Source: Bacillota bacterium
Lineage (GTDB): Bacteria; Bacillota; Clostridia; Acetivibrionales; DTU013
DNA: 64,000 nt
Direction of reading: 5' to 3'
Assembly: GCA_023409735.1 (NCBI GenBank)
Contig: JAEYRB010000054.1
Coordinates: 205,030 to 269,029 of the forward strand
Positions 1 to 7,981 of the stretch are shown piece after piece. A program made the translations under genes and the position numbers. Position 1 is the stretch's first letter, and the number at the start of each line of letters is the position of its first letter. Below the pieces are notes generated by a model, which had not been told where the DNA came from, made no database searches, and was given only the letters and a program-made list of their open reading frames with translations.

Positions 1-1591
1 ATCCTTTTTCATCTATATATACCAGACCCTTATGTCCATTATATGCTGCTGTGAAAAACAATGTATAAGCTGAAAATAAAGCGGCACATATAATAACTGA
101 AGCAATCTTCAGTATATTGCTTCTATTAATATTCCCTTCCTTACTATCAGCCTTGACAGTGCTATTCGTACGCCCTACTGCAGATACAGTAATCATTGTA
201 AATAACATTAAAATTAATGAAACATATGACAAATCAAAGTCAAAGGAAGAATGACCTACCAGTGCAATAAATTCGCATAAAAAGCCTACTATATAGACCC
301 TGGCTGCTTTCTCTTTTTCCTTGAAAAAGCATATTATAAAATTAATAAAAGCAGTTGCTAAAAGAGCTGTATATGCCAAAAATCCCAAAATACCCGACTC
401 TACAAAAACCTGAAGAAAATTATTATGTACATAATTAGCTGTATAATTAACTTCCTGAACGCTCTGATATACAGTCTCCCAGCCTCCTCCGCCAAATCCC
501 GTTAGCCAGTTGTCACTAATTAATTTAAGTGCATCTCTGTCAAATTCCAGTCTGTACAAGATGTTAGGATCATTGAAGTTAAGGTTTTTAAGCCTGCTGC
601 TAAGGACCTCAGGCATCATTGAGAATATGTTCTCTCTGAAAATAACTACAACAGCCACAATTGCCACAAAAATTCCGGCTGATATTATTCCCGAGTATTT
701 AGGCATCACGGGCTTGATATTACTTAAAGGTGTTTTTCTGATGATTACCTTTATTAGTGACAATAGCAATGATAAAAGGCTTGATGCTAGGAATGATATT
801 GCCACCCATATTGACGGTACAAGATAACCGCCTTGTTCAACAGCTCCGCTGAATTTACTTAACGTAAAGGCAAGAGGTAATAAAACAGCCGAAAGTCTGA
901 TTACACTCCTTAACCTTAAGCCTGATGGCTGAAGGAAAATAAAAAGCAATAAGGCAGCCATACATGCCAGATACCCTCCCCTTGAACCTGTCATAAACAG
1001 TGCAAAGGCAAAAGTATTTCCCAGTCCTGATACAAGTGCTGTAAAGAATTCATTTTTGCTGTTGTTTATTATCGACATGGTAAATATGAGGCACATAGAA
1101 AAATAGATGCTCGCTGTATTCGTGTATTGAAAGGTAGCTCCAAGCCGTTCACTGAAAATTGTATCCTCAAGGATAGGAAATGCTCCAGTGAGTGCCTCAA
1201 GGCCAATAACAGCGCATACAAAGCCTGGCAGTATCACCATTGGCATATATTGCTTTATAAACTTTTGTGGATTTTCATAAAAATAGTCATATAATACAAG
1301 AAAGATTAAGAAGCAGACTGCGTATACCATTACAGTATCCAGATTTTCACGTTTATTGACGGCGCCTGCAAAGCTTATGATGCTTGCAGTGATCAACAGT
1401 ACACACGGTATGCCGTATAAAATGCTTACATTGATTTCTTCATTATTAAGGATCTTTGATAAAAAGTATAAAAACATCAAAATTGATATAGTTGCCAAAA
1501 AGCCGTAAGTCTCCACACTGAAGAATAAGCCCCTGAAAAGTGGTGAAACTGCAATCAGAACCATTATGGCGTTCACACATGTTTTTTTCAT
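1..1591 (-). CDS. O-antigen ligase / Wzy-like polymerase, partial
   Basis: An open frame of about 530 codons runs from ATG 1589-1591 (weak GAAAGG site upstream) through the left edge with no stop, so the C-terminus is missing. I translated it by hand. It gives a polytopic membrane protein with about ten hydrophobic segments and a long outer loop. The loop holds the ligase-like stretch LTGFGGGGWETVYQ, followed by VHNNFLQVFVESGILGF; the H-N-x-x-L-Q-x-x-x-E-x-G pattern is typical of O-antigen ligase/Wzy proteins. These enzymes join or polymerise lipid-linked glycans on the outer face of the membrane. The capsule genes at 6540-9373 make a role in the same polysaccharide pathway likely. The missing C-terminus might carry TPR repeats, as in many Clostridia; that cannot be seen here. 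Confidence 0.85.
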   Translation of the reverse strand, partial: MKKTCVNAIMVLIAVSPLFRGLFFSVETYGFLATISILMFLYFLSKILNNEEINVSILYGIPCVLLITASIISFAGAVNKRENLDTVMVYAVCFLIFLVLYDYFYENPQKFIKQYMPMVILPGFVCAVIGLEALTGAFPILEDTIFSERLGATFQYTNTASIYFSMCLIFTMSIINNSKNEFFTALVSGLGNTFAFALFMTGSRGGYLACMAALLLFIFLQPSGLRLRSVIRLSAVLLPLAFTLSKFSGAVEQGGYLVPSIWVAISFLASSLLSLLLSLIKVIIRKTPLSNIKPVMPKYSGIISAGIFVAIVAVVVIFRENIFSMMPEVLSSRLKNLNFNDPNILYRLEFDRDALKLISDNWLTGFGGGGWETVYQSVQEVNYTANYVHNNFLQVFVESGILGFLAYTALLATAFINFIICFFKEKEKAARVYIVGFLCEFIALVGHSSFDFDLSYVSLILMLFTMITVSAVGRTNSTVKADSKEGNINRSNILKIASVIICAALFSAYTLFFTAAYNGHKGLVYIDEKG

Positions 1592-1682
1592 ATATTTTGG
1601 TGCCTTTCTTGCATTTTTTTCTATTTATAGTATATAATTCATGCAATGATAATTCAATATTTTTCAATTTGCAAAACTCACA

Positions 1683-1711
1683 TTGATATTTTCTGGAAAT
1701 TATAGTATTAT
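1683..1711 (+). promoter_or_regulatory. Sigma-A-type promoter of the RiPP cluster
   Basis: TTGATA (1683-1688), a 17-base spacer and TATTAT (1706-1711) lie 35 bases before the first gene of the plus-strand RiPP cluster. This is the only good match in the divergent intergenic region of about 155 bases. Confidence 0.65.
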
Positions 1712-1746
1712 AGCCCTATACTTTTATTTGATACAAGGGGTTTGAA

Positions 1747-2013
1747 ATGAAGCTTAAAGAAAATCTCATATTACGGGAGATTGCTGGTTCATGGATTATT
1801 GTACCTGTGGGCGAAATGGTTGTTGAATTTAACGGCCTGATGAATGTTAGCGAAAGTGGAGCTTTACTGTGGAAAAACCTTGTCGATGGATCTACTGAGG
1901 ACAACCTCGTAGATATATTGCTTAATGAGTACAGCGTTGACAGAGAAACAGCAAAAGCCGATGTTGAGGAATTTATTTCCCAACTAAAGGAGAAAGGACT
2001 TCTTTGCCAATGA
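1747..2013 (+). CDS. PqqD-like RiPP recognition element protein
   Basis: An 88-residue protein of the PqqD family. The pattern fits the family: an N-terminal beta region, the central segment VSESGALLWKNLVDG and a C-terminal helix ending KEKGLL. Free-standing PqqD proteins bind the leader of a ribosomal peptide and hand it to the modifying enzyme. The start ATG follows AAGGGG. The stop TGA overlaps the ATG of the radical SAM gene (ATGA at 2010-2013), so the two are probably translationally coupled. Position next to a SPASM maturase and a short Cys-rich peptide supports a leader-binding role; the partner itself is inferred. Confidence 0.88.
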   Translation: MKLKENLILREIAGSWIIVPVGEMVVEFNGLMNVSESGALLWKNLVDGSTEDNLVDILLNEYSVDRETAKADVEEFISQLKEKGLLCQ

Positions 2014-3140
2014 ATTCAGCCTTTGAGCTTTTACTCGATAAGCTGTCAGCCCAGGCAGCCATAAAGGATATACCTCTTAACGGAGCTTTTGAATTGACCT
2101 CCAGGTGTAGCCTCAACTGTAAGATGTGTTATGTACATACTAACAGAGATGATACCGGGGTTAAAGAAAGAGAGCTTACAGCACAGCAATGGATAAGGCT
2201 TGCAGAGGATGCCCGCGAGGCCGGTATGCTAAACCTTATACTTACAGGCGGAGAGGTCTTTGTAAGACAAGATTTTGAAGAAATTTACGAGCATTTGGCA
2301 AGAATGGGCTTTAACATTAATTTGTATTCCAATGCTACTCTTATAGATGAGAAAAAGGTAAAATGGCTTGGAAGAATTCCCCCTGCACAAATGGAGATAA
2401 CACTTTACGGAGCCTCAGCTGATACATATGAAAGACTCTGCGGAAACAGAGACGCCTACAGAGCCGCAATAAGGAATATTGATCTTCTTCTCTCTGAAGG
2501 AGTGAATATTGAGTTAAAAACTACAGTTACATACGACAATATGAAGGACTACGCTGAGCTTGCTGAGTTTGCATATAAAAGAGGACTTCCGCTATCCATT
2601 GTAGATTATCTGTACCCAGCAAGAGTTGCAGCATGTACTGCTGAAGAAAACAGACTTTCACCGGAGGATCTGGCAGATTTTCTTAAAACAGTTGATAAAA
2701 CAAACAGACATATTTATGGTGATAACTGTAATGAACAGCAAGGCCAGGAATCAGAGAGCCGTCAGGATAAGCTGCTACAAGAGCTTATGGATATTAAGCA
2801 GAGCTCCGGACTAAAGACCAGTGCATTCAGATGTAATGCGGGCAAAAGTGATTTCTGGATAACCTGGGATGGGCGCATGCTTCCATGCGGAGTATTAGAG
2901 GAACCATCGGCGCTTCCACTGGAATACGGCTTTAAGAAAGCTTGGGAGCTTGTTGGCAGCGGGTGCAAAAGTATTCCCTTGTGCAGACAGTGCTACGAAT
3001 GTCGCCATATAGAGTACTGTAATATGTGTCCTGCCAAGCTTAAAAGTGAGACTGGACATTTTGACAAACCTGCACCATACCTTTGCAGACTTGCAGAGCT
3101 TGTAGGTGACAGAATGGAAAAATTGGCTACTAAAGATTAA
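2010..3140 (+). CDS. Radical SAM/SPASM peptide maturase
   Basis: About 376 residues. The N-terminal third has the radical SAM cluster motif CSLNCKMCY (CxxxCxxC) and LTGGEVFVR, the GGE motif that contacts SAM. The C-terminal part is a SPASM domain: a lone Cys in LPCGVLE, then CRQCYECRHIEYCNMC, able to hold auxiliary iron-sulfur clusters. Such enzymes install thioether, C-C or similar crosslinks in peptides. I chose ATG 2010 (overlapping the pqqD stop, with AGGAGAAAGG upstream) over TTG 2004. The neighbours make the 70-residue Gly/Cys-rich peptide just downstream the likely substrate. The bond formed (sactipeptide, ranthipeptide or other) cannot be told from sequence. Confidence 0.92.
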   Translation: MNSAFELLLDKLSAQAAIKDIPLNGAFELTSRCSLNCKMCYVHTNRDDTGVKERELTAQQWIRLAEDAREAGMLNLILTGGEVFVRQDFEEIYEHLARMGFNINLYSNATLIDEKKVKWLGRIPPAQMEITLYGASADTYERLCGNRDAYRAAIRNIDLLLSEGVNIELKTTVTYDNMKDYAELAEFAYKRGLPLSIVDYLYPARVAACTAEENRLSPEDLADFLKTVDKTNRHIYGDNCNEQQGQESESRQDKLLQELMDIKQSSGLKTSAFRCNAGKSDFWITWDGRMLPCGVLEEPSALPLEYGFKKAWELVGSGCKSIPLCRQCYECRHIEYCNMCPAKLKSETGHFDKPAPYLCRLAELVGDRMEKLATKD

Positions 3141-3185
3141 TATTTATTATATATGTTTTTTTCTTGATTATAAGGAGGGGTATTA

Positions 3186-3398
3186 ATGAAAACATACATC
3201 AAACCGACTATTGACTTCATTGAGCTCAAGTCAGAGGAAAGACTTGCATGTACATCCAATGGCGGCGGCAGCGGATGCTGCAGCGGCGGAGGCGGCGGAC
3301 ATAGTGGCTATTTCTTTTTTTCATGTAAACAAAACAGTTCTCCGCTTGGATATCTCTGTAATTCTATTAAGTTTCTTAACAGTCGGTGCCGTTGGTAA
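3186..3398 (+). CDS. Putative RiPP precursor, Gly/Cys-rich
   Basis: A 70-residue peptide with a very strong site (AAGGAGGGG) before ATG. Residues 1-21 look like a leader: MKTYIKPTIDFIELKSEERL, with Y4-x-x-P7, the type of motif used by several PqqD-like recognition proteins, lasso systems among them. The core starts at A21-C22 and contains GGGSGCC and a run of five glycines (34-38), then an aromatic patch YFFF and more Cys. The six Cys are at 22, 31, 32, 47, 58 and 68. The run of T at 3312-3320 lies in the core, so the extent of the C-terminal tail (47-70) is less certain. Found 45 bases after the maturase. I recognise no named family; the precursor role is inferred from leader form, composition and context. 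Confidence 0.75.
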   Translation: MKTYIKPTIDFIELKSEERLACTSNGGGSGCCSGGGGGHSGYFFFSCKQNSSPLGYLCNSIKFLNSRCRW

Positions 3399-3418
3399 TC
3401 AGGAGGTACAAACGATAA

Positions 3419-4264
3419 ATGCTGCAGTATGAAATAGCTGGTTTAAAGGTTGGCATAATAAGTGATTACAGCAGTAAATTTAAAAGATTGAAGCCATTTG
3501 AGAGTGGCTTCTCGAATTTACCGGATATTGAAATAACCTTTCAATCATCCGGTTATTTTGCTGAGCAAAATTATAATGCTATGGATAACGATGGAATAGC
3601 ATGGCATGTTGAAATGAAAAATGCTTGTGTAATAGCACATGTCTATATTAAGAAAAGCAAAAGGACAGAATATAAGGTTATTGCCGAAAATAACTGGTCT
3701 AATGTAACTATTTTATATCGTGCCGGTGACACCGGATATGAGGCTGCTTTTTGTACATTTCTTGGCAACTTTATAATAAGCAACAAAATACTCTATCATG
3801 ATGGCTTGGTGCTTCATGCCTCGGCCTTGTCCTATCAGGGTAAGGGTATTGCATTTACAGCCCCATCCGGCTCAGGTAAAACGACCCATGCAATATTATG
3901 GGAGAAGCGGTTTAATGCTGCTGTACTTAATGATGATTGTCCTATTATAAGATGTATAAACGGAAAAGCAATGGCTTACGGTACACCCTGGAGCGGATCA
4001 AGACACAAATGTATAAATTCCAGTGCTCCGTTAGCTGCTATAGTAGTTATTGAACAGGCACCTGAGAATTCAATACATCCTCTGACGATACAGAGTGCTC
4101 TTCCCTTGCTGCTTCCCAGACTTTTTCTGCCTTTTCAGAATCCTTCAATGATGGACACAGCGCTTTCTAATGCAGAAAAAATAGTAAATGACGTCTCCTT
4201 ATATCTGTTAAAATGCAAGCCTGATTTTGAAGCTGCGGAGTTGGTGCATAAGTGCATAATGTAA
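3419..4264 (+). CDS. HprK-like P-loop kinase-type protein of RiPP cluster
   Basis: 281 residues. The N-terminal half is not recognisable. The C-terminal half has LHASAL, a Walker A loop APSGSGKTTHA (near residue 150), LNDDCPII (probable metal-binding Asp) and YGTPWSG, the layout of the HPr kinase/PEPCK-like proteins often found next to PqqD proteins. In some lasso clusters an HprK-like enzyme phosphorylates the peptide; whether this one acts on the precursor, on another protein or only binds nucleotide is unknown. AGGAGG lies 11 bases before ATG. The 3' end overlaps the next gene by 13 bases, as expected in one operon. Confidence 0.75.
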   Translation: MLQYEIAGLKVGIISDYSSKFKRLKPFESGFSNLPDIEITFQSSGYFAEQNYNAMDNDGIAWHVEMKNACVIAHVYIKKSKRTEYKVIAENNWSNVTILYRAGDTGYEAAFCTFLGNFIISNKILYHDGLVLHASALSYQGKGIAFTAPSGSGKTTHAILWEKRFNAAVLNDDCPIIRCINGKAMAYGTPWSGSRHKCINSSAPLAAIVVIEQAPENSIHPLTIQSALPLLLPRLFLPFQNPSMMDTALSNAEKIVNDVSLYLLKCKPDFEAAELVHKCIM

Positions 4265-4725
4265 AGAATATAAAATCTGCTGAGCTTTTCCCCGCTGTAA
4301 CAGAGCTGTTGGAAAATGGACATAACGTAAAGCTTACTGTTACAGGCAATAGCATGATGCCCTTTTTAAGAGAAGATATTGACAGCATTGAATTATCAAT
4401 CGTACCCTTCAGCGATCTGCATTTCCTTCAAGTTCCGCTGATCAAAAGAGAAAGCGGTCAATATATTCTCCATAGGATCGTATTTAAAAAAAGAAGCAGC
4501 TTTTACATAGCAGGTGATGCCCATTTCTGGGCTGAAGGTCCTGTTCTTCCCTGTCAGTTGGTTGCTGTGGTATCGGGAATATGGCGCAGAGGCAGATACA
4601 TAAGTCCTCACAACTTTATCTGGTATGTGGCCTCCTTTCTTTGGTGGCTGAGGCTCCCGGTCACATATTCATTAAAGGTTCCCTACAAGCTAATACAGCT
4701 TTTGCTTAAATTTGTACGCAAATAA
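4252..4725 (+). CDS. S24/S26 signal-peptidase-like protein
   Basis: 157 residues. The motif TGNSMMPFLRE carries the expected nucleophilic Ser of the S24/S26 fold. YILHRIV about 50 residues later carries a His where SipW/ER-type (S26B) signal peptidases use His rather than Lys. The segment FIWYVASFLWWLRLPVTY near the C-terminus is hydrophobic and may bind the membrane, unlike the usual N-terminal anchor. In a RiPP operon the natural job is leader removal, but some members of this group may be inactive. It overlaps both neighbours by 13-14 bases. Confidence 0.75.
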   Translation: MHNVKNIKSAELFPAVTELLENGHNVKLTVTGNSMMPFLREDIDSIELSIVPFSDLHFLQVPLIKRESGQYILHRIVFKKRSSFYIAGDAHFWAEGPVLPCQLVAVVSGIWRRGRYISPHNFIWYVASFLWWLRLPVTYSLKVPYKLIQLLLKFVRK

Positions 4726-6451
4726 ACAATTATTACATAATGAGGTGATTCAGATTATTAAAAAGCTAATAAAATACTCACTCTGGATTTACCAGCAGTC
4801 CAAATCAGTAATCTGGCCAATTATTATACTTACCATTGCCGGTGTTTTAGCCTCCTTGACAAATGTCTTTGTGGCTCTTGCATCCAAATCACTTTTTGAT
4901 TCGGCACAATACGGTAAAGTTGATGAATTACTTCGTTCAGCCCTTGTTATAATATCCGTCGTCCTATTGCAAACTATTATGCAATCAATTATTAATGTGT
5001 TAAACTCAAAGATTTCAGTTGGCATTAATAATGAAATGCGTTTGAAGCTTTTTAGAAAACTCTCGGGAGCACAGTGGCAGTTCTTTACAAAATATCACAG
5101 CGGCGATCTGGTCACAAGACTGACCAGTGACACAGAAGCTGTTGTTAATGGCATAACTTCTGTACTGCCTGACATGATCGCACTTATCGTAAATCTGGCT
5201 GTATCATTCATTGTTTTGATAATGTTTGATCCTATGCTTGCATTGCTTGCATTTATTCTTGGCCCTGTTTCAGTTATCATGACACGTCTTTTCAGCGGAA
5301 AGCTAAGTCAATACCATCTTCGTATACAGGAGACAGAAAGTGCTTCTAGAGGCTTCATACAGGAGCGTTTCAGCAGCATGCATGTTATTAAGGCCTTTGG
5401 CCTTGTACAGAAAAGCAGCAGCATACTTTCAAAGCTACAACAGGAGAAGCTGAGCTGGGTAATTAAAAGAACTAAGCTCAGCGCTGCCTCAACAGCTTTT
5501 CTTACACTCAGCTACTGGGTCGGCTTTCTTCTGGCGTTGCTCTGGGGTTCGGTCAAGCTTTCCAGGGGCGCTGCTACATTTGGTACGATCACAGTTTTTC
5601 TCCAACTGGTAGGCCAAATACAGGCGCCATTCACCGGGTTGGCATATTCCATACCTCAGCTGGTAGTAATGTATGCATCTGCCGGCAGGCTTATTGAGCT
5701 TTCTGATATACCTGAAGAAGATAACTCCTGCCATGCTCTTAAGTGGAATAAGTCCGGTATTATTGCAGATAAGCTTGAATTCAGCTACGACAAGGCCATA
5801 CCCGTTCTTGCCGGCACAAGCTTCAATATTCAGCCATCAGAGTTTGTTGCAATTACAGGCACCTCCGGCAAGGGCAAGACTACCCTTATTCGTCTTCTCA
5901 TAGCTCTTCTTTTGCCTACAGGAGGCAGCTTGCGCTTCTATAATCCGGATACGCAGGACTCCGCTGATGCAGGTGTCGCCACACGTTCACTTGTGACCTA
6001 TGTCCCACAGGGCAACACATTATTTTCCGGGAAAATTATAGATAATGTAATGCTTGGTAATGAAAACGCATCAAATAATGAGCTCATTGAAGCACTTAAA
6101 ACTGCTTGTATTTTTGATTTTGTTGATAGTCTTCCTGATGGTACTGCTACAGCGATCGGAGAAAATGGATACGGTCTCTCCGAAGGGCAAGCCCAGCGTC
6201 TATCAATAGCCAGAGCACTTATTGGTCGAAAGCCTGTACTTATCTTCGATGAGGCTACTTCAGCATTGGATGCTGAAACTGAGCTTAAGCTACTCAAATC
6301 AATAGCTTCGATTTCTCCAAGGCCTACCTGTATTATTATTACACATCGTCCGGCCGCCATCGATTTCTGTGACAGAGTATTTAACATCAGTGAGGGTGTC
6401 TTGAAAGAAAACCTTGATCTTGCAATTGATCAAACTGCTGTCAATAATTAA
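4712..6451 (+). CDS. ABC exporter, fused membrane and ATPase domains
   Basis: About 565-579 residues. Six hydrophobic segments lie in residues 20-310, then the ATPase: Walker A GTSGKGKTTL, signature LSEGQAQRLSIARAL (E for the usual G in LSGGQ), Walker B PVLIFDEATSALD and the switch His in ITHRP. There is no N-terminal C39 peptidase, consistent with the separate S24/S26-like protein doing any cleavage. It probably exports the mature peptide. The start is unclear: TTG 4712 has no site before it, while a strong GAGGTGAT (4742-4749) is followed only by ATT codons at 4754 and 4757 in frame. The gene ends the cluster and converges with the capsule operon. Confidence 0.88.
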   Translation: MYANKQLLHNEVIQIIKKLIKYSLWIYQQSKSVIWPIIILTIAGVLASLTNVFVALASKSLFDSAQYGKVDELLRSALVIISVVLLQTIMQSIINVLNSKISVGINNEMRLKLFRKLSGAQWQFFTKYHSGDLVTRLTSDTEAVVNGITSVLPDMIALIVNLAVSFIVLIMFDPMLALLAFILGPVSVIMTRLFSGKLSQYHLRIQETESASRGFIQERFSSMHVIKAFGLVQKSSSILSKLQQEKLSWVIKRTKLSAASTAFLTLSYWVGFLLALLWGSVKLSRGAATFGTITVFLQLVGQIQAPFTGLAYSIPQLVVMYASAGRLIELSDIPEEDNSCHALKWNKSGIIADKLEFSYDKAIPVLAGTSFNIQPSEFVAITGTSGKGKTTLIRLLIALLLPTGGSLRFYNPDTQDSADAGVATRSLVTYVPQGNTLFSGKIIDNVMLGNENASNNELIEALKTACIFDFVDSLPDGTATAIGENGYGLSEGQAQRLSIARALIGRKPVLIFDEATSALDAETELKLLKSIASISPRPTCIIITHRPAAIDFCDRVFNISEGVLKENLDLAIDQTAVNN

Positions 6452-6539
6452 TGAGCTTCAGATATTTCTCGCATGTTTGAGGAAACAGTCCACTCCCGTA
6501 ATAATATGGCTGTGATTATCTATCATTCGCTCTTGCTCC

Positions 6540-7241
6540 TTAAAGCATACTTACCTCTTTAGTATCATTTTTTCTGTAGTAGTAATTGTAATGGTAGTAA
6601 TCATTCATTTCCTTCTTAGGAATTTTGTTTAGTATTACACCAATTATATTCGCATTAGCCTTTTCAAGCTGTTCCTTCACCTTTTTGGCCTTTTCAACCT
6701 CAATAGCCTTATACTCTATAAGTATGATAGTACCATCGGTTTTAGATGCAACGATGGCAGCATCGATCATGCTTCCCAACGGTGGTGTATCAATTATTAT
6801 ATAGTCATAATGCTCTTTTACATTCTCCAATAACGCAGCGAATCTTTTGCTTCCTATAAGCTCTGCAGGATTTGGCGGTTTGGGTCCGCATAATATAAGG
6901 TCAAGATTTTTTATGTTTGTCTTGCTTATGACCTCATTAACATCAGCCAAACCCGACAGATAATTTGACAGTCCTGAATTGAGCTTTATGTTGACATTTT
7001 TGTAGAATTTGGGCTTCCTCATATCTGCATCAATATACAGTACCTTCTTTTCGGCACCGGCTATAGAGGCAGCGAGATTCATACTTGTCACTGATTTTCC
7101 CTCATTGGGTATACAACTCGTTAAGCAGATTGTCTTAACAGCCTTATCTGCGCTGCAAAACTGTATGTTGCTTCGGATCGTCCTGAGCGCCTCTTCTACA
7201 AGCTCGCTTATATTTGCTATTATCTCAACTGTACTATTCAT
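6540..7241 (-). CDS. Capsular tyrosine kinase, CpsD/YwqD type
   Basis: 233 residues, a bacterial tyrosine kinase. Walker A is in CIPNEGKSVTSMN, the A' motif in VLYIDADMRKP and Walker B in YIIIDTPPLG. The C-terminal tail DYYHYNYYYRK is the Tyr cluster that is autophosphorylated in this family. The membrane activator is the separate adaptor encoded just upstream (4-base overlap), the Gram-positive arrangement. Together they control chain length and export of capsule or exopolysaccharide. Confidence 0.92.
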   Translation of the reverse strand: MNSTVEIIANISELVEEALRTIRSNIQFCSADKAVKTICLTSCIPNEGKSVTSMNLAASIAGAEKKVLYIDADMRKPKFYKNVNIKLNSGLSNYLSGLADVNEVISKTNIKNLDLILCGPKPPNPAELIGSKRFAALLENVKEHYDYIIIDTPPLGSMIDAAIVASKTDGTIILIEYKAIEVEKAKKVKEQLEKANANIIGVILNKIPKKEMNDYYHYNYYYRKNDTKEVSML

Positions 7242-7960
7242 TTACCTTTCCCCCTGTCTGCCTTATCAAGCGGGATACTTCCTATTACGCTAAGACCCAG
7301 CTGAGTCTCTACATCCTCTGATGTCTTGATCGTATTATCCATAAATTCAAGTAAATAGATTATGGCTAATGAAATTGCAATTGCTGCAGCTCCAGCCATA
7401 GCAACATTTTTCTTTTTTGTTGGTGCAACTGGATCTTTCGGTGTCTCAGCCTTATCAATTACATTTGTATTTTGTATATTGTAAAGTACCGATATCTGTT
7501 CGGAGAATGCTGCAGCAACACTATCTGCAATTCTTGCCGCTTTAGAAGGGTCTTCGCTAATAACAGCTATGTCAATTATTCTTGTGTCATCAACTGCACT
7601 TATGGATACCATACCCTTCAGGTCCTCTTCAGTGATGGTACTGTCATTCATGCTTTCTAATACTGCATCAGTAACTCTTTTACTTCTTATTATGGCACTG
7701 TACTCACTTATGAGTGACTGACCAATAACTATATTCTCTAGGCTAACATTGGGAGTCATATCAGAGCCCTCGCTCATCATACCTGTAACAAGCAGCGTTG
7801 TATGTGCCTGGTAAGTCGGAACAAACACAAAAAAGTTAACATACACTGAGCCTGTAACAACAACTACAAAGAGCGCTATAACCAGCCACAACCTTTTTAA
7901 TATTATGCCTATTACCTTTTTTAGATCCATAATTATCCCCTTTACAATAATTAATTTCAA
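7238..7960 (-). CDS. Chain-length determinant / kinase adaptor, YveK type
   Basis: 240 residues of the Wzz family. There is a membrane segment near residues 20-45, an outer domain and a second segment near 190-205 (AAAIAISLAIIYLLEF). The proline-containing stretch before it, ETPKDPVAPTKKK, matches the P-rich motif of Wzz proteins. A short cytoplasmic tail would activate the kinase encoded next. The N-terminal start may be the second Met (MDLKKVIGIILKR, ATG at 7928-7930), which follows AAGGGG; this would shorten it by about ten residues. Confidence 0.9.
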   Translation of the reverse strand: MKLIIVKGIIMDLKKVIGIILKRLWLVIALFVVVVTGSVYVNFFVFVPTYQAHTTLLVTGMMSEGSDMTPNVSLENIVIGQSLISEYSAIIRSKRVTDAVLESMNDSTITEEDLKGMVSISAVDDTRIIDIAVISEDPSKAARIADSVAAAFSEQISVLYNIQNTNVIDKAETPKDPVAPTKKKNVAMAGAAAIAISLAIIYLLEFMDNTIKTSEDVETQLGLSVIGSIPLDKADRGKGK

Positions 7961-7981
7961 TATAAGTTATATTTTTGATCC

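Noticed and set aside
3211..3432. Ala-rich frame overlapping the precursor gene in another frame
   Set aside because: It is the shadow of the GGC repeats of the precursor and has no ribosome site of its own.
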